Numbered from the stretch's first letter, positions 1 to 9,003 are shown. The stretch: DNA of 64,000 bases from Candidatus Saccharimonadota bacterium (GCA_024635495.1 JAGXIT010000004.1:62001-126000); one strand, 5' to 3'. Made by a program: numbers and translations. Notes: generated by a model not told the origin, from the sequence alone.

Positions 1-170
1 AACTGCATGACGATGTCGTCACCGAAGTGAAACCACTCGAGGAATTTTTCGAGGCAGAAGATTATCATCATGATTATTACAATCAAAACAATGCAGCAGG
101 CTACTGCCGTATGGTGATAGATCCAAAGCTCCATAAGCTGCAAGAATATCTACACGAAGAGTCTATCTAA
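1..170 (+). CDS. msrA: Peptide-methionine (S)-S-oxide reductase, C-terminal part (5' truncated by window edge)
   Basis: Frame from nt 3 reads ..VVTEVKPLEEFFEAEDYHHDYYNQNNAAGYCRMVIDPKLHKLQEYLHEESI*, typical MsrA C-terminus (AEDYHxxY, YCxxVIxPK). Confidence 0.8.
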   Translation, partial: LHDDVVTEVKPLEEFFEAEDYHHDYYNQNNAAGYCRMVIDPKLHKLQEYLHEESI

Positions 171-196
171 GCCTCTGTTTACGGTATACTAGAGCT

Positions 197-844
197 ATGT
201 CAGAGGAACAAACGGGTAAAACCCGGCACAGAGTTATTTTTGGCGGCATGTTTGTCGGTCTACTTTTCTTCGCCGCGATGGCATTGTGGGTGCCAACGAT
301 ATTTGTGAATGTGATGACGCGTAGCTACCGCTATGAGCTGAGCGAGACAAGCATCGCAGATATACCGAGCCGCGATACGGCGATAGTATTTGGCGCGGCA
401 CTGCGCAAGAAAGGCACCGAGCCATCTGCCTTTCTGACATGGCGGGTAAATACCGCAGTCGAACTGTACAAAGCAGGCAAGGTGAAGCACCTCTTAATGA
501 GCGGCGATGGTAGCTACTACGACCATGATGAGCCAGTCGTTATGCAAAAAGTTGCTATGGCGCAGGGAGTCCCAGAGAAGGACATTTGGCTCGATAAGTT
601 TGGCTTCGATACGTACGATTCGTGTACCCGTGCGAAGAAATACCGCCAGGTCACAAGCGCAATCGTGGTGACACAGGGTTACCACGAACCACGAGCTGTT
701 TTCACCTGTCGGTATGTCGGTATCGATACCATTGGGGTAAATGCGCAGTCGGAGCCCGGCGAGGGTTGGAGCCTGTATGCAATTGCGCGTGAATGGCTCT
801 CAACTGATAAATTATTTGTGCAGCTTCTCGTCAATAAATTTTAG
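197..844 (+). CDS. SanA/YdcF-like DUF218 membrane protein
   Basis: N-terminal TM; AIVFGAAL..GTEPSAFLTWRVNTAVELYKAGKVKHLLMSGDG pattern of the ElyC/SanA/YdcF family. Confidence 0.8.
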   Translation: MSEEQTGKTRHRVIFGGMFVGLLFFAAMALWVPTIFVNVMTRSYRYELSETSIADIPSRDTAIVFGAALRKKGTEPSAFLTWRVNTAVELYKAGKVKHLLMSGDGSYYDHDEPVVMQKVAMAQGVPEKDIWLDKFGFDTYDSCTRAKKYRQVTSAIVVTQGYHEPRAVFTCRYVGIDTIGVNAQSEPGEGWSLYAIAREWLSTDKLFVQLLVNKF

Positions 845-929
845 CAGCGACCGTTTGTAAAAATCACAAACGGTATACCAACCTCATTCTGATACAATAA
901 GATGATTATTTAGAGGGGATTATTTCATC

Positions 930-3686
930 ATGCCGACGGCTAAACGTACGACTAAAAAGACTGGGACAAAAAAAGCAGAATCACTTCGTCCACTGCAGCG
1001 CTTCGCGCTCTTTTTCTTCGATCGACCAAAGTCAACGTTTCTAATATGGATAGTGCTCGTAGTGTTTGGTGCGCTGAGCTACACGACATTCTTGAAAAGA
1101 GAAGGTTTCCCGAGCATCAATATTCCGATTGCCATCGTAAATGGCACATATTTCGCCAATGATCCAGCCAAAGTCGATAGCGATATCGCCAAACCAATAA
1201 CTGATATTGCACTGAAGCAAGACGGGGTAAGTGCGGTACAATCTCGTAGCTCGGGCAATTTCTACTCCGTTTTTATTCAATATGACTCATCGGTAGATAG
1301 CCACACGGCAGCAGTTGAACTTGAAAAGATTGTTTCTAATGAATTTAGATTGCCGCCAACCGCCACCGCCGAGTTTAACGTTCCGTACTTCGGTGTAACT
1401 GGTGGCGATGCAAAAAAGATTGACGCACTTATTTCTATATACGGTACACAAGGGCAGACAAGTGCCGAACTCGTTGCGCCAGCGCAGGCCGCGGTAGAAT
1501 ATCTCAACGCGCACAAGCCATCACTGGTGAAAGAATTCTTCCTCCGTAATTCATTTGAAACCGCCAAAAATCCGGTGAATGGTATGGATCTAACAATTCA
1601 GAAGACGTTTGACCGCTTTGCGAGTCAGACTACCAGCTCAACGCCTTCGATTACGATTGGTACAGTTGGGGTTGATAGTGTCGATGTTATCAAGCTCGAT
1701 AACCAGCTCAAGCTAGCACTTCAGGACTTGTCTAAGCAGCCGAGCCAAGCCGAAACTAGGAACATTGTCAGCGCTAGTAGTGCGCCAGCAATCAAGGGTG
1801 AAATTGGTGAACTACAGAAAGTGCTGCTCGAGGGTTTGATAGCTGTGCTTGTCATAGGATCAATCGTGATTGCCGTGCGCGCTTCTTTCATCACTGTCAT
1901 CGCTATGCTCACTGTCATCATGACTAGTCTTGGCTTCCTATTCTTGATCGGCTATTCACTGAACGTCATTACGCTATTTGCTCTCATCTTGGGGCTGAGC
2001 CTCATCGTGGACGATACAATCATCATGACAGAGGCTATCGATGCCGCCAGACGCAGAAACAAAGACAGGCGTGAAGTAATCAAGATTGCTGTACGCAAGA
2101 TTAGTCGGGCCATGATTGCTGCCACGCTTACAGCGACGCTTAGTTTTGCCCCATTGTTATTTGCCACAGGTGTGCTTGGTTCATTCATTCGCGCTATACC
2201 AGTCACAATAATCGCTTCGCTGCTTATCAGTTTGCTTGTTGCACTACTCTTCATTCCGTTTTTTGCTCGGGTATTTTTGCTCGGCAAGAAACAGCTGGGT
2301 GAAAAGGGAGTAAAAGAAATCGCTGCAACCACAGAGCAACGCATCGCACTATTCATCGCCAAGCCAATGCACTGGGCGAAAGGCTCAGCCAAACGTCTGT
2401 TGGGCGTAGGTTCGGTGGCGGTCGCAATCAGCCTCATTTTCATCGCAGCGGGTGTATTCATCTTTACGAAAGTAACCTTCAATATCTTCCCGCCGACAAA
2501 AGATACCAATACGCTCTCGATCTCACTTAACTTCGAGCCTGGTACGACCATAGCTCAATCGGAAAAGATTGCTCGGGACGCCGATACATTGGCCGCCAAG
2601 ATGCTTGGTGATGACTTTGTAGAATCATCGTACGAGGGTAATGGCAATAATACGACGGCTATCTCGTACATCGAGCTAACGCCGTATGATCAACGTGGCC
2701 CAACGTCTGTTGAGCTGGTTAAGAAATTACAGGGAGCATTTGACGCTCAGTTCACGGAGGCTGCTGCCACTGTCGCGCAGGTCGATGTCGGCCCACCAGC
2801 TTCTGGATTTACTGTTGAGATTCGCACAGAAAACACCACAAAAGCATACAAGCTTGCGAGTGCCGTGAGTGCTTTCCTCGAGAAGACGACACTGACGCGT
2901 GTCGACGGTACAACGGCAGAATTCAAAAACGTTGCCGTGAGTAGCCAAGACTTCTTAGTACGAAACGATGGTAGCCTCAGCGTGAATGTCTCTGCAGATT
3001 TCACCGACGACGACACGACGACACTCGTAACGCTCGCACAGCGTGAAGTTAATGATGAATTTACGGCCGATACGCTTGCAAGCACATATGGTTTGCCAAA
3101 AGACGCTATCAATTTCAATCTTGGCCAGGAATCTGACAACCAAGATTCATTCAAGTCACTTGCGCTAGCATTTCCAATCTTGCTCATCGCTATCTATGTA
3201 TTGCTGGTGTTTGAATTCCGTTCGTTCTTGCAGCCGTTGCTGATTTTCATCGCCATACCATTTAGCTTGTTTGGTATTACCCTCGGGCTGTACCTGACGA
3301 ATAACGCCTTTAGCTTTTTTGCGATGCTCGGCTTCTTCGCACTGATTGGCCTGAGCCTGAAGAACACTATATTGCTGACGGACTACGCTAATCAATCGCG
3401 GCGAGATGGTAATGGGCCAGTCGATGCGGCGGTAGATGCGCTCAAAGAGCGATTCCGCCCACTGATTGCGACAAGTCTGACGGCAGTGGTGTCGCTCATA
3501 CCGCTCGCGCTCACCAGCCCATTCTGGCAGGGCCTTGCTGTCGTGCTCATATTCGGCCTGATTTCCAGCACCTTCCTCGTGATTACGGTCTTCCCGTACT
3601 ATTACCTCGCCGGCGAAGCGATGCGAGCCTTTGGGCACCGCCGCATTGCCGCCCCAATTCGCCGCCGATTTGGCCGCACGAAATAA
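930..3686 (+). CDS. RND-family efflux transporter permease (AcrB/MMPL-like)
   Basis: 918 aa, two TM bundles with large loops; LSLIVDDTIIMTEAI and C-terminal duplicate typical of RND. Confidence 0.85.
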   Translation: MPTAKRTTKKTGTKKAESLRPLQRFALFFFDRPKSTFLIWIVLVVFGALSYTTFLKREGFPSINIPIAIVNGTYFANDPAKVDSDIAKPITDIALKQDGVSAVQSRSSGNFYSVFIQYDSSVDSHTAAVELEKIVSNEFRLPPTATAEFNVPYFGVTGGDAKKIDALISIYGTQGQTSAELVAPAQAAVEYLNAHKPSLVKEFFLRNSFETAKNPVNGMDLTIQKTFDRFASQTTSSTPSITIGTVGVDSVDVIKLDNQLKLALQDLSKQPSQAETRNIVSASSAPAIKGEIGELQKVLLEGLIAVLVIGSIVIAVRASFITVIAMLTVIMTSLGFLFLIGYSLNVITLFALILGLSLIVDDTIIMTEAIDAARRRNKDRREVIKIAVRKISRAMIAATLTATLSFAPLLFATGVLGSFIRAIPVTIIASLLISLLVALLFIPFFARVFLLGKKQLGEKGVKEIAATTEQRIALFIAKPMHWAKGSAKRLLGVGSVAVAISLIFIAAGVFIFTKVTFNIFPPTKDTNTLSISLNFEPGTTIAQSEKIARDADTLAAKMLGDDFVESSYEGNGNNTTAISYIELTPYDQRGPTSVELVKKLQGAFDAQFTEAAATVAQVDVGPPASGFTVEIRTENTTKAYKLASAVSAFLEKTTLTRVDGTTAEFKNVAVSSQDFLVRNDGSLSVNVSADFTDDDTTTLVTLAQREVNDEFTADTLASTYGLPKDAINFNLGQESDNQDSFKSLALAFPILLIAIYVLLVFEFRSFLQPLLIFIAIPFSLFGITLGLYLTNNAFSFFAMLGFFALIGLSLKNTILLTDYANQSRRDGNGPVDAAVDALKERFRPLIATSLTAVVSLIPLALTSPFWQGLAVVLIFGLISSTFLVITVFPYYYLAGEAMRAFGHRRIAAPIRRRFGRTK

Positions 3687-3760
3687 AACTGTCAAGATTG
3701 CATTAATTACACCATCTAGCCACTAGAGTGCGTGGGAATATTCAGATACAATAGGAACCT

Positions 3761-4771
3761 ATGGACACAGAACTAACACCCGCAATCGACGAACTTCAAA
3801 AAGAAGCCGACAACTATCAAGAAACCGACGTATTCGCCTGGGCGAACAACCTCGTACAGTACAAAGATGAGCTGAAGCTTGAGCTATTTTTCATTAGCAA
3901 GAACTACGTGCTGTATCGCACTGCACTGGCTGAGAGCATCAAGAAGCAGCTAGAGCCGCTCTTCATCGACGAGATGTTGGATTATGTACTCGACGGAGCA
4001 GACAAGGGTCTCATCGTCCGTGGTTTCGAAGAGGCGGAGGCGGAAACTGGCGTTCTACAGCGCACACAAGTATTCAAGGTAGAAAAACTGCGCGAAACCC
4101 TCGGTTGGCTCAAGACCCAAGAGCGAGAGATCGTGACATTCAAAGAAGAAGAGCACGACATCAATCATATGAAGGGCGTGCTCGTGCGTGTTTCTCACGC
4201 CGAGATGAAGAAGCCATTTTACATCGCAAAAGTACTGCCGAAGTCACAGGTCATGAAGGGCAAGCAGGGCTGGATGCTGCGCAGCGATAAGTTTGTACCA
4301 TTTGACGCTGAGGCGGCATTGCGACTTGGCGCCGACCCGCAACTGCTCGTTGTCGACCAGGACTTGTATGTCTTCAGCCAGACAAAGCTCAAGAGTCTCT
4401 TCGGCTACGATGCAAAGGAAGCAGCTATTGCTGAATCCAAAATTCGCGAAATCGAAGCTGCCTATAATCTTAGCTTTACCGAAGGTGTGGGTATGCAGGC
4501 ACTGCTCAAGGGCAAAAAAGCACTTATCAAGAAGCTACAGAAGCTCGACGTCGGCAAAGTCACGCAGGCAAAAGCACTTGAGTACGCCGAAGATATGGAT
4601 TTGGAATTGATGCCAGATGGTGATGGCAGAATCATCATCATGGACGAGAAGGACCTCTCTACTTTCGTGAATATCATCAATGAAGATTACTGGGAGTCAC
4701 CGCTGACGGGTGAACGATACGAGATATTGTCTAAGCGGCCGCTTCGACAGCGTGAAGGTGAAGAGATTTAG
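3761..4771 (+). CDS. DUF4868 / Kiwa KwaB-like protein
   Basis: 336 aa; C-terminal FVNIINEDYWESPLTGERYEILSKRPL resembles the DUF4868/KwaB C-terminal signature; no KwaA-like small multi-TM gene adjacent. Confidence 0.6.
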   Translation: MDTELTPAIDELQKEADNYQETDVFAWANNLVQYKDELKLELFFISKNYVLYRTALAESIKKQLEPLFIDEMLDYVLDGADKGLIVRGFEEAEAETGVLQRTQVFKVEKLRETLGWLKTQEREIVTFKEEEHDINHMKGVLVRVSHAEMKKPFYIAKVLPKSQVMKGKQGWMLRSDKFVPFDAEAALRLGADPQLLVVDQDLYVFSQTKLKSLFGYDAKEAAIAESKIREIEAAYNLSFTEGVGMQALLKGKKALIKKLQKLDVGKVTQAKALEYAEDMDLELMPDGDGRIIIMDEKDLSTFVNIINEDYWESPLTGERYEILSKRPLRQREGEEI

Positions 4772-4773
4772 TC

Positions 4774-5030
4774 TTACTTTTGGCATTGTAGAATCTCATT
4801 AATTCTAATAATCTTCTCTTTTTGCCGACAAAAGAGAAGCAGAAAACCTCGGTACACTTCCAGTGCCTTGGTAAAATGTTGGTAGCAAATACAATCGCCA
4901 CTCGAGAGAACGCGAGATGGCTTGATAGATTGTATGTGGCTACAACATTTTAACCAGGGCACCTCCTGAGTACCCAAACTTGCTCCCGACATTCTATCTA
5001 CCACCAACTATCTCCCATCCACCCCCGAAT
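4774..5030 (+). ncRNA. Structured intergenic RNA element, copy 1
   Basis: 40-nt block (4807-4846) identical to copy 2 at 6634-6673, containing 10-bp hairpin CTTCTCTTTT-TGCCGAC-AAAAGAGAAG; followed by a ~98-nt imperfect hairpin 4864-4961. Confidence 0.65.
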
Positions 5031-5077
5031 AAACTACAACGGACGCCACAGCGGTTTGCGGGTATAATTTCAGGTAG

Positions 5078-6592
5078 ATGAGACAGCAACAAGCATTACG
5101 AGTCATGATGGAAGGGAAATCAGTCTTTTTAACTGGTGCGCCTGGTGCAGGGAAGACCTATGTGCTGAATGAATTTATCCGACTCGTTAAAGCGCGTGGC
5201 AAAAACGTTGCCGTCACAGCCAGTACCGGCATTGCTGCAACCCATATCAACGGCACAACGATTCATAGCTGGTCGGGGCTTGGCATCATGGATGTTCTAT
5301 CGGAGCATGACCTCGCTCGCCTGAGCGGTAAGTCAGTGCTCATCAAGCGATACAATGCCACTGATATCTTGATAGTAGACGAAGTATCAATGCTCCACGG
5401 TCGCCGACTCGATATGGTGAATCTGCTCGCGAAACGTATCCGTCAAAATGACGCGCCGTTTGGCGGTATGCAAGTGGTGTTGGTCGGTGATTTATTCCAA
5501 CTTCCGCCAGTCTCACGCTATGGTGAGGTGGTTGATTTTGCCCACTTGTCCGATGCATGGGCAGAGCTCGATCCAGTTGTATGCTACCTGACAGAACAGC
5601 ACCGTGTTATGGCAGGGGACGCACTTCTCGACCTCCTACAAGCTATGCGCAAAGGTGATATAAATGAGATGCACGAGACTGCTCTACAAGAACGATTACA
5701 GCGTGAAGCCGGCGCTGACGAGGTCGTTACGCGGCTCTATTCACACAATGCCGATGTCGATGTTATCAATCAGAAGCATTTGGATGCCATAGATTCCGAA
5801 CAAAAAATGTATACAATGTTTATGACAGGGGCACAAGCTAAGCGCGAACAACTTGCCAAGAACGTCCTCGCACCAGAAGCCCTAGTACTCAAGAAGGGTG
5901 CTGAGGTGATGTTTGTTGCAAATAACTTCGCTGGGGGCTATGTGAATGGTACCCGTGGCACGGTAATTGATTTCGACGGCAGTAACCCAATCGTAGTCAC
6001 AAGTAGCGGGCGAGAGATTAAGGTCGAAGCGCATAGCTGGAAGCTCGAAGAAGATGGCCGCGTGAAAGCTGAAGTCTCACAATTACCATTACGCCTTGCG
6101 TGGGCCATCACAATTCACAAGAGTCAGGGCATGAGCCTGGATGCGGCAGTCATCGACCTCAGTCGTAGTTTCAGTCCGGGCATGGGCTACGTCGCACTCA
6201 GCCGAGTCCGCAGCATGGATGGCATTTACCTGCGCGGAGTGAATCAGATGGCTCTCACGATGCACCCACTTATTTTTGCCTATGATCAGGAGTTACACGA
6301 AGCGTCCGAGGACCTAGCAAAGCAGATCGATGACTACACCGAGGACACAGCAGCCACTGATGTCCAGCGAGCACTCAATAATGTCATACTCGACAAGCTC
6401 AAAGCCTGGCGGACTGTTGCTGCTAAATCACAGCAGATGCCACCCTATATCATTGCCCACGATACTGTGCTTACAGAGCTTGCGACTCGACGCCCGCAAA
6501 CTACACAGGGTTTGCTCGCGGTAAAAGGAATGGGGCAGGCTAAGATTGAGAAGTATGGTGATGCTCTCCTCGCAATCCTCAAAGAAGATTAG
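5078..6592 (+). CDS. Pif1/RecD2-like superfamily 1 helicase with C-terminal HRDC domain
   Basis: Walker A LTGAPGAGKTYVLNEF, DEVSMLHGRRLDMVN, AITIHKSQGMSLDAAVIDL; C-term LLAVKGMGQAKIEKYGDALLAIL (HRDC-like). Confidence 0.85.
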   Translation: MRQQQALRVMMEGKSVFLTGAPGAGKTYVLNEFIRLVKARGKNVAVTASTGIAATHINGTTIHSWSGLGIMDVLSEHDLARLSGKSVLIKRYNATDILIVDEVSMLHGRRLDMVNLLAKRIRQNDAPFGGMQVVLVGDLFQLPPVSRYGEVVDFAHLSDAWAELDPVVCYLTEQHRVMAGDALLDLLQAMRKGDINEMHETALQERLQREAGADEVVTRLYSHNADVDVINQKHLDAIDSEQKMYTMFMTGAQAKREQLAKNVLAPEALVLKKGAEVMFVANNFAGGYVNGTRGTVIDFDGSNPIVVTSSGREIKVEAHSWKLEEDGRVKAEVSQLPLRLAWAITIHKSQGMSLDAAVIDLSRSFSPGMGYVALSRVRSMDGIYLRGVNQMALTMHPLIFAYDQELHEASEDLAKQIDDYTEDTAATDVQRALNNVILDKLKAWRTVAAKSQQMPPYIIAHDTVLTELATRRPQTTQGLLAVKGMGQAKIEKYGDALLAILKED

Positions 6593-6599
6593 TACAAAT

Positions 6600-6860
6600 C
6601 TCACTTTTGGCATCGTAGAATCTCTTTACATCAAATAATCTTCTCTTTTTGCCGACAAAAGAGAAGCAGAAAAACTCGGCACACTTCCATCTGCTCGGTA
6701 AGTGTTGTGGCTCAGCACAATGCGAAAACACTGCCACGTCGCATTATCGCGGGTATTGTGCTGAGCCACAACACTCAGACCGAGCTGATTCCAGGGTACC
6801 CATCAAGACAATCTCGAAAATTCATCTACCATCTACCATCTACTATCTTCCATCTCCCTC
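6600..6860 (+). ncRNA. Structured intergenic RNA element, copy 2
   Basis: Same conserved 5' block and P1 hairpin as copy 1; perfect 20-bp stem GTGTTGTGGCTCAGCACAAT / ATTGTGCTGAGCCACAACAC (6702-6721/6755-6774) plus GCTCGGT/ACCGAGC closing helix. Confidence 0.65.
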
Positions 6861-6878
6861 CAGCTGTATACTACTGGT

Positions 6879-7496
6879 ATGAGTGAACAAAACGGTGGTG
6901 GGCAGCAAAACGGCAAGCGTTGGTATAAGCGCCGGCCACCTATTCAGCCCAAGAAGCCCAACAACTATGCATTTATAGATAGCCAAAACTTGAATCTCGG
7001 TGTCCAGAAGAATGGTTGGAAGATGGACTGGCACAAATTCCGCATCTGGCTGGCGGAAAACTACGGCGTGTCGAAGGCCTTCATGTTCATCGGCTACATG
7101 CCTGACAACGAATCGCTGTACCAGCAGATGTATGATCACGGATTTTTGGTCGTGCTCAAGCCGACACTTGAGATCAAGAACGTTACCCAACCAGATGTAC
7201 CTGGCGAAAAACCTGAAGAAAGACCACCCGTTAAGGGCAACATCGATGCCGATCTCGTACTACACGCCATGAAAGAGCTGAAGAACTATGACAAGGCCGT
7301 CATCGTATCTGGCGATGGGGACTTCTTTGGGCTCATAGAGTACCTAGCTGAGCAGAAGAAATTACTCAAGATGCTTGCGCCAAATCGTCGCTACTCAAGC
7401 TTACTCCAGGGGTTTGACCCATATATCGAAGATATTGATCAGCATCGATCAGAGCTCGCCTACCGCGACCGTCGCTATACAAACCGCAAGAAATAA
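6879..7496 (+). CDS. NYN-domain (LabA/DUF88-like, PIN-fold) protein
   Basis: AFIDSQNLNLGVQ.., NIDADLVLHAMKELKNYDKAVIVSGDGDFFGLIEYLAEQKK signature. Confidence 0.85.
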   Translation: MSEQNGGGQQNGKRWYKRRPPIQPKKPNNYAFIDSQNLNLGVQKNGWKMDWHKFRIWLAENYGVSKAFMFIGYMPDNESLYQQMYDHGFLVVLKPTLEIKNVTQPDVPGEKPEERPPVKGNIDADLVLHAMKELKNYDKAVIVSGDGDFFGLIEYLAEQKKLLKMLAPNRRYSSLLQGFDPYIEDIDQHRSELAYRDRRYTNRKK

Positions 7497-7546
7497 CCCC
7501 TTATTGAGTACCTAGAATCTGAGAATTAGATTGTTTTGACACGTAA

Positions 7547-7575
7547 TTGACAAAATGCTTATATTTTGCTATTAT
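7547..7575 (+). promoter_or_regulatory. Sigma70-type promoter TTGACA-17-TATTAT
   Basis: -35 at 7547-7552, -10 at 7570-7575, upstream of ATG 7604. Confidence 0.7.
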
Positions 7576-7603
7576 AAGGTTCGTTCGTACTAAAAATAAA
7601 AAT

Positions 7604-7855
7604 ATGACAAACAAACAAAATTCTCACCGCCGACTTCGTATGCACCCTATACATTTTCATGTGGGGATGTATGTAGCTATTGCAGCATTATTGGTCACAG
7701 CAATGAAGACCAGCGAAGGGGTCGTGGCCTCTGTCTATCAAGGATCAAGCCATTCTCCTGATATTTTATCCAGTACCCATCTGAGGGAAGCAGAGACGCA
7801 TGTTGGCCATGCCCGATTAGCATTCACTAGGCACCCCAGCATAAGTGGAGTATAG
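7604..7855 (+). CDS. Hypothetical small protein with one predicted TM/signal segment
   Basis: ORF downstream of 7547-7575 promoter; MTNKQNSHRRLRMHPIHFHVGMYVAIAALLVTAMK. Confidence 0.5.
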   Translation: MTNKQNSHRRLRMHPIHFHVGMYVAIAALLVTAMKTSEGVVASVYQGSSHSPDILSSTHLREAETHVGHARLAFTRHPSISGV

Positions 7856-7859
7856 ACAC

Positions 7860-8345
7860 ATGAAAAATGAAGGTTATAAAAAAGGCAGCAAGAATAACCG
7901 TATGTCTCGGGGGGAAATTGCTCGAAACGTGGCAATAGTAGCTGCGGGGATATTGGCAATAAGACTATTTGCCGGTCAGCCAGATAGTACTATCACAACC
8001 GAACGCGAGCCTTTCGGTAATGACATGTTCCTTTTTACTACTTCGGTAGAGCCGGGGTTGTCATTGTTACCCGCCAAAAATAAGTCGAGGATTTGTGTAT
8101 ATGGTGAAATGCCATTCCTTGGGTCAAATGATGGGTACTCTGAAGACGCAAGTTATCTTGCAAAACGCCTCGCTGTCGATGCGACACAGTCAAACCTGAC
8201 ATATATATCTGAGCACCTTAGTGCACGAAGCGGGCAAGACATGTCTGAATTAACGCTGTTAGATCCCGTGGTGGTTGAGCGGGTTTGCTCGATTAACGAC
8301 GGCTCTGAAATAACTTTACAAATAGAAAATAACATTGACAAATAA
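7860..8345 (+). CDS. Hypothetical membrane-anchored protein
   Basis: ATG 7860 preceded by GGAG; TM near N-terminus; overlaps the previous gene's vicinity. Confidence 0.55.
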   Translation: MKNEGYKKGSKNNRMSRGEIARNVAIVAAGILAIRLFAGQPDSTITTEREPFGNDMFLFTTSVEPGLSLLPAKNKSRICVYGEMPFLGSNDGYSEDASYLAKRLAVDATQSNLTYISEHLSARSGQDMSELTLLDPVVVERVCSINDGSEITLQIENNIDK

Positions 8346-8363
8346 GCATAAAAGGAATATAAT
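8335..8363 (+). promoter_or_regulatory. Perfect consensus promoter TTGACA-17-TATAAT overlapping the 3' end of the upstream ORF
   Basis: -35 8335-8340, -10 8358-8363, ATG at 8373. Confidence 0.75.
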
Positions 8364-8372
8364 ACACACATT

Positions 8373-8855
8373 ATGTCAGAAAAGCATACCCAACCAATTG
8401 CACACAAAGCACCCCGAACTTTTAAGGGTGATGTGCGCAGAGCAAAAGAAACACTTTCTAGTACGAGGGGAGCGGTAGCTCTTCTTGGTTCTTTGGCTTT
8501 AGTCGCTGGTTTTGCAAATCATGAGTTGCACGAAAATGCTGAGGCTCATAATCGTAACGAAGCTCTGACTGAACTTTTTTCTAGCAAACAGGCGATTCAA
8601 GAGAACTACGACGAAGAGACAGGTGCTGTAATGTTCACTTACGGTGGTGAAACTGTCGAAATCCCAATTGGTTCTGTTCACGCAGGCCAAGGCGACACTA
8701 TATACGCACTAGCGGGTGAAGCCGTTCAAGATGAGAATAGCGCTTTGTCGTTTGATCAGACAAAGGACGCCTTTAAGGCGCAGAATGGTGACACAACAGT
8801 AATTCACCCCAGCGACCAGTTCCTATTTCCCGTCGAACCGAATCAGGATCAGTAA
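8373..8855 (+). CDS. Hypothetical membrane-anchored protein, possibly a degenerate LysM-like C-terminus
   Basis: Single TM; GDTIYALAGEAV...NGDTTVIHPSDQFLFPV is weakly LysM-like. Confidence 0.5.
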   Translation: MSEKHTQPIAHKAPRTFKGDVRRAKETLSSTRGAVALLGSLALVAGFANHELHENAEAHNRNEALTELFSSKQAIQENYDEETGAVMFTYGGETVEIPIGSVHAGQGDTIYALAGEAVQDENSALSFDQTKDAFKAQNGDTTVIHPSDQFLFPVEPNQDQ

Positions 8856-8913
8856 TCAATCTATAGACCAGTATTAACTGGGTTGGATAGTAACAACGAA
8901 TATCTATGTGGAA

Positions 8914-8944
8914 AAGTGGTGTGTAAATCACCACCTTTTTATTG
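8914..8944 (+). terminator. Intrinsic terminator
   Basis: GTGGTG-TGTAAAT-CACCAC followed by CTTTTTATTGTTTT. Confidence 0.7.
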
Positions 8945-8957
8945 TTTTGGTATTGTA

Positions 8958-9003
8958 GTGGGTGATTGTGGGTAGTACACTGTCTGCAGTGGGTAAGAGT
9001 AGG
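8958..9003 (+). promoter_or_regulatory. MraZ-type operator repeats
   Basis: GTGGG at 8958, 8968, 8989 and GTAGG at 8999; pairs spaced exactly 10 bp, upstream of mraZ. Confidence 0.6.

Noticed and set aside
1952-2551. 199-aa minus ORF opposite the RND transporter
   Set aside because: Antisense shadow ORF inside a convincing conserved gene.
6820-6860. CATCTACCATCTACCATCTAC tandem repeat as possible CRISPR or microsatellite
   Set aside because: 7-nt period, few units, and it aligns with the homologous pyrimidine-rich 3' tail of RNA copy 1; not a CRISPR.
4774-6860. MITE/transposon interpretation of the duplicated intergenic element
   Set aside because: No terminal inverted repeats or target-site duplications recognised, and the hairpin arms co-vary; kept as RNA hypothesis, though mobility is not fully excluded.
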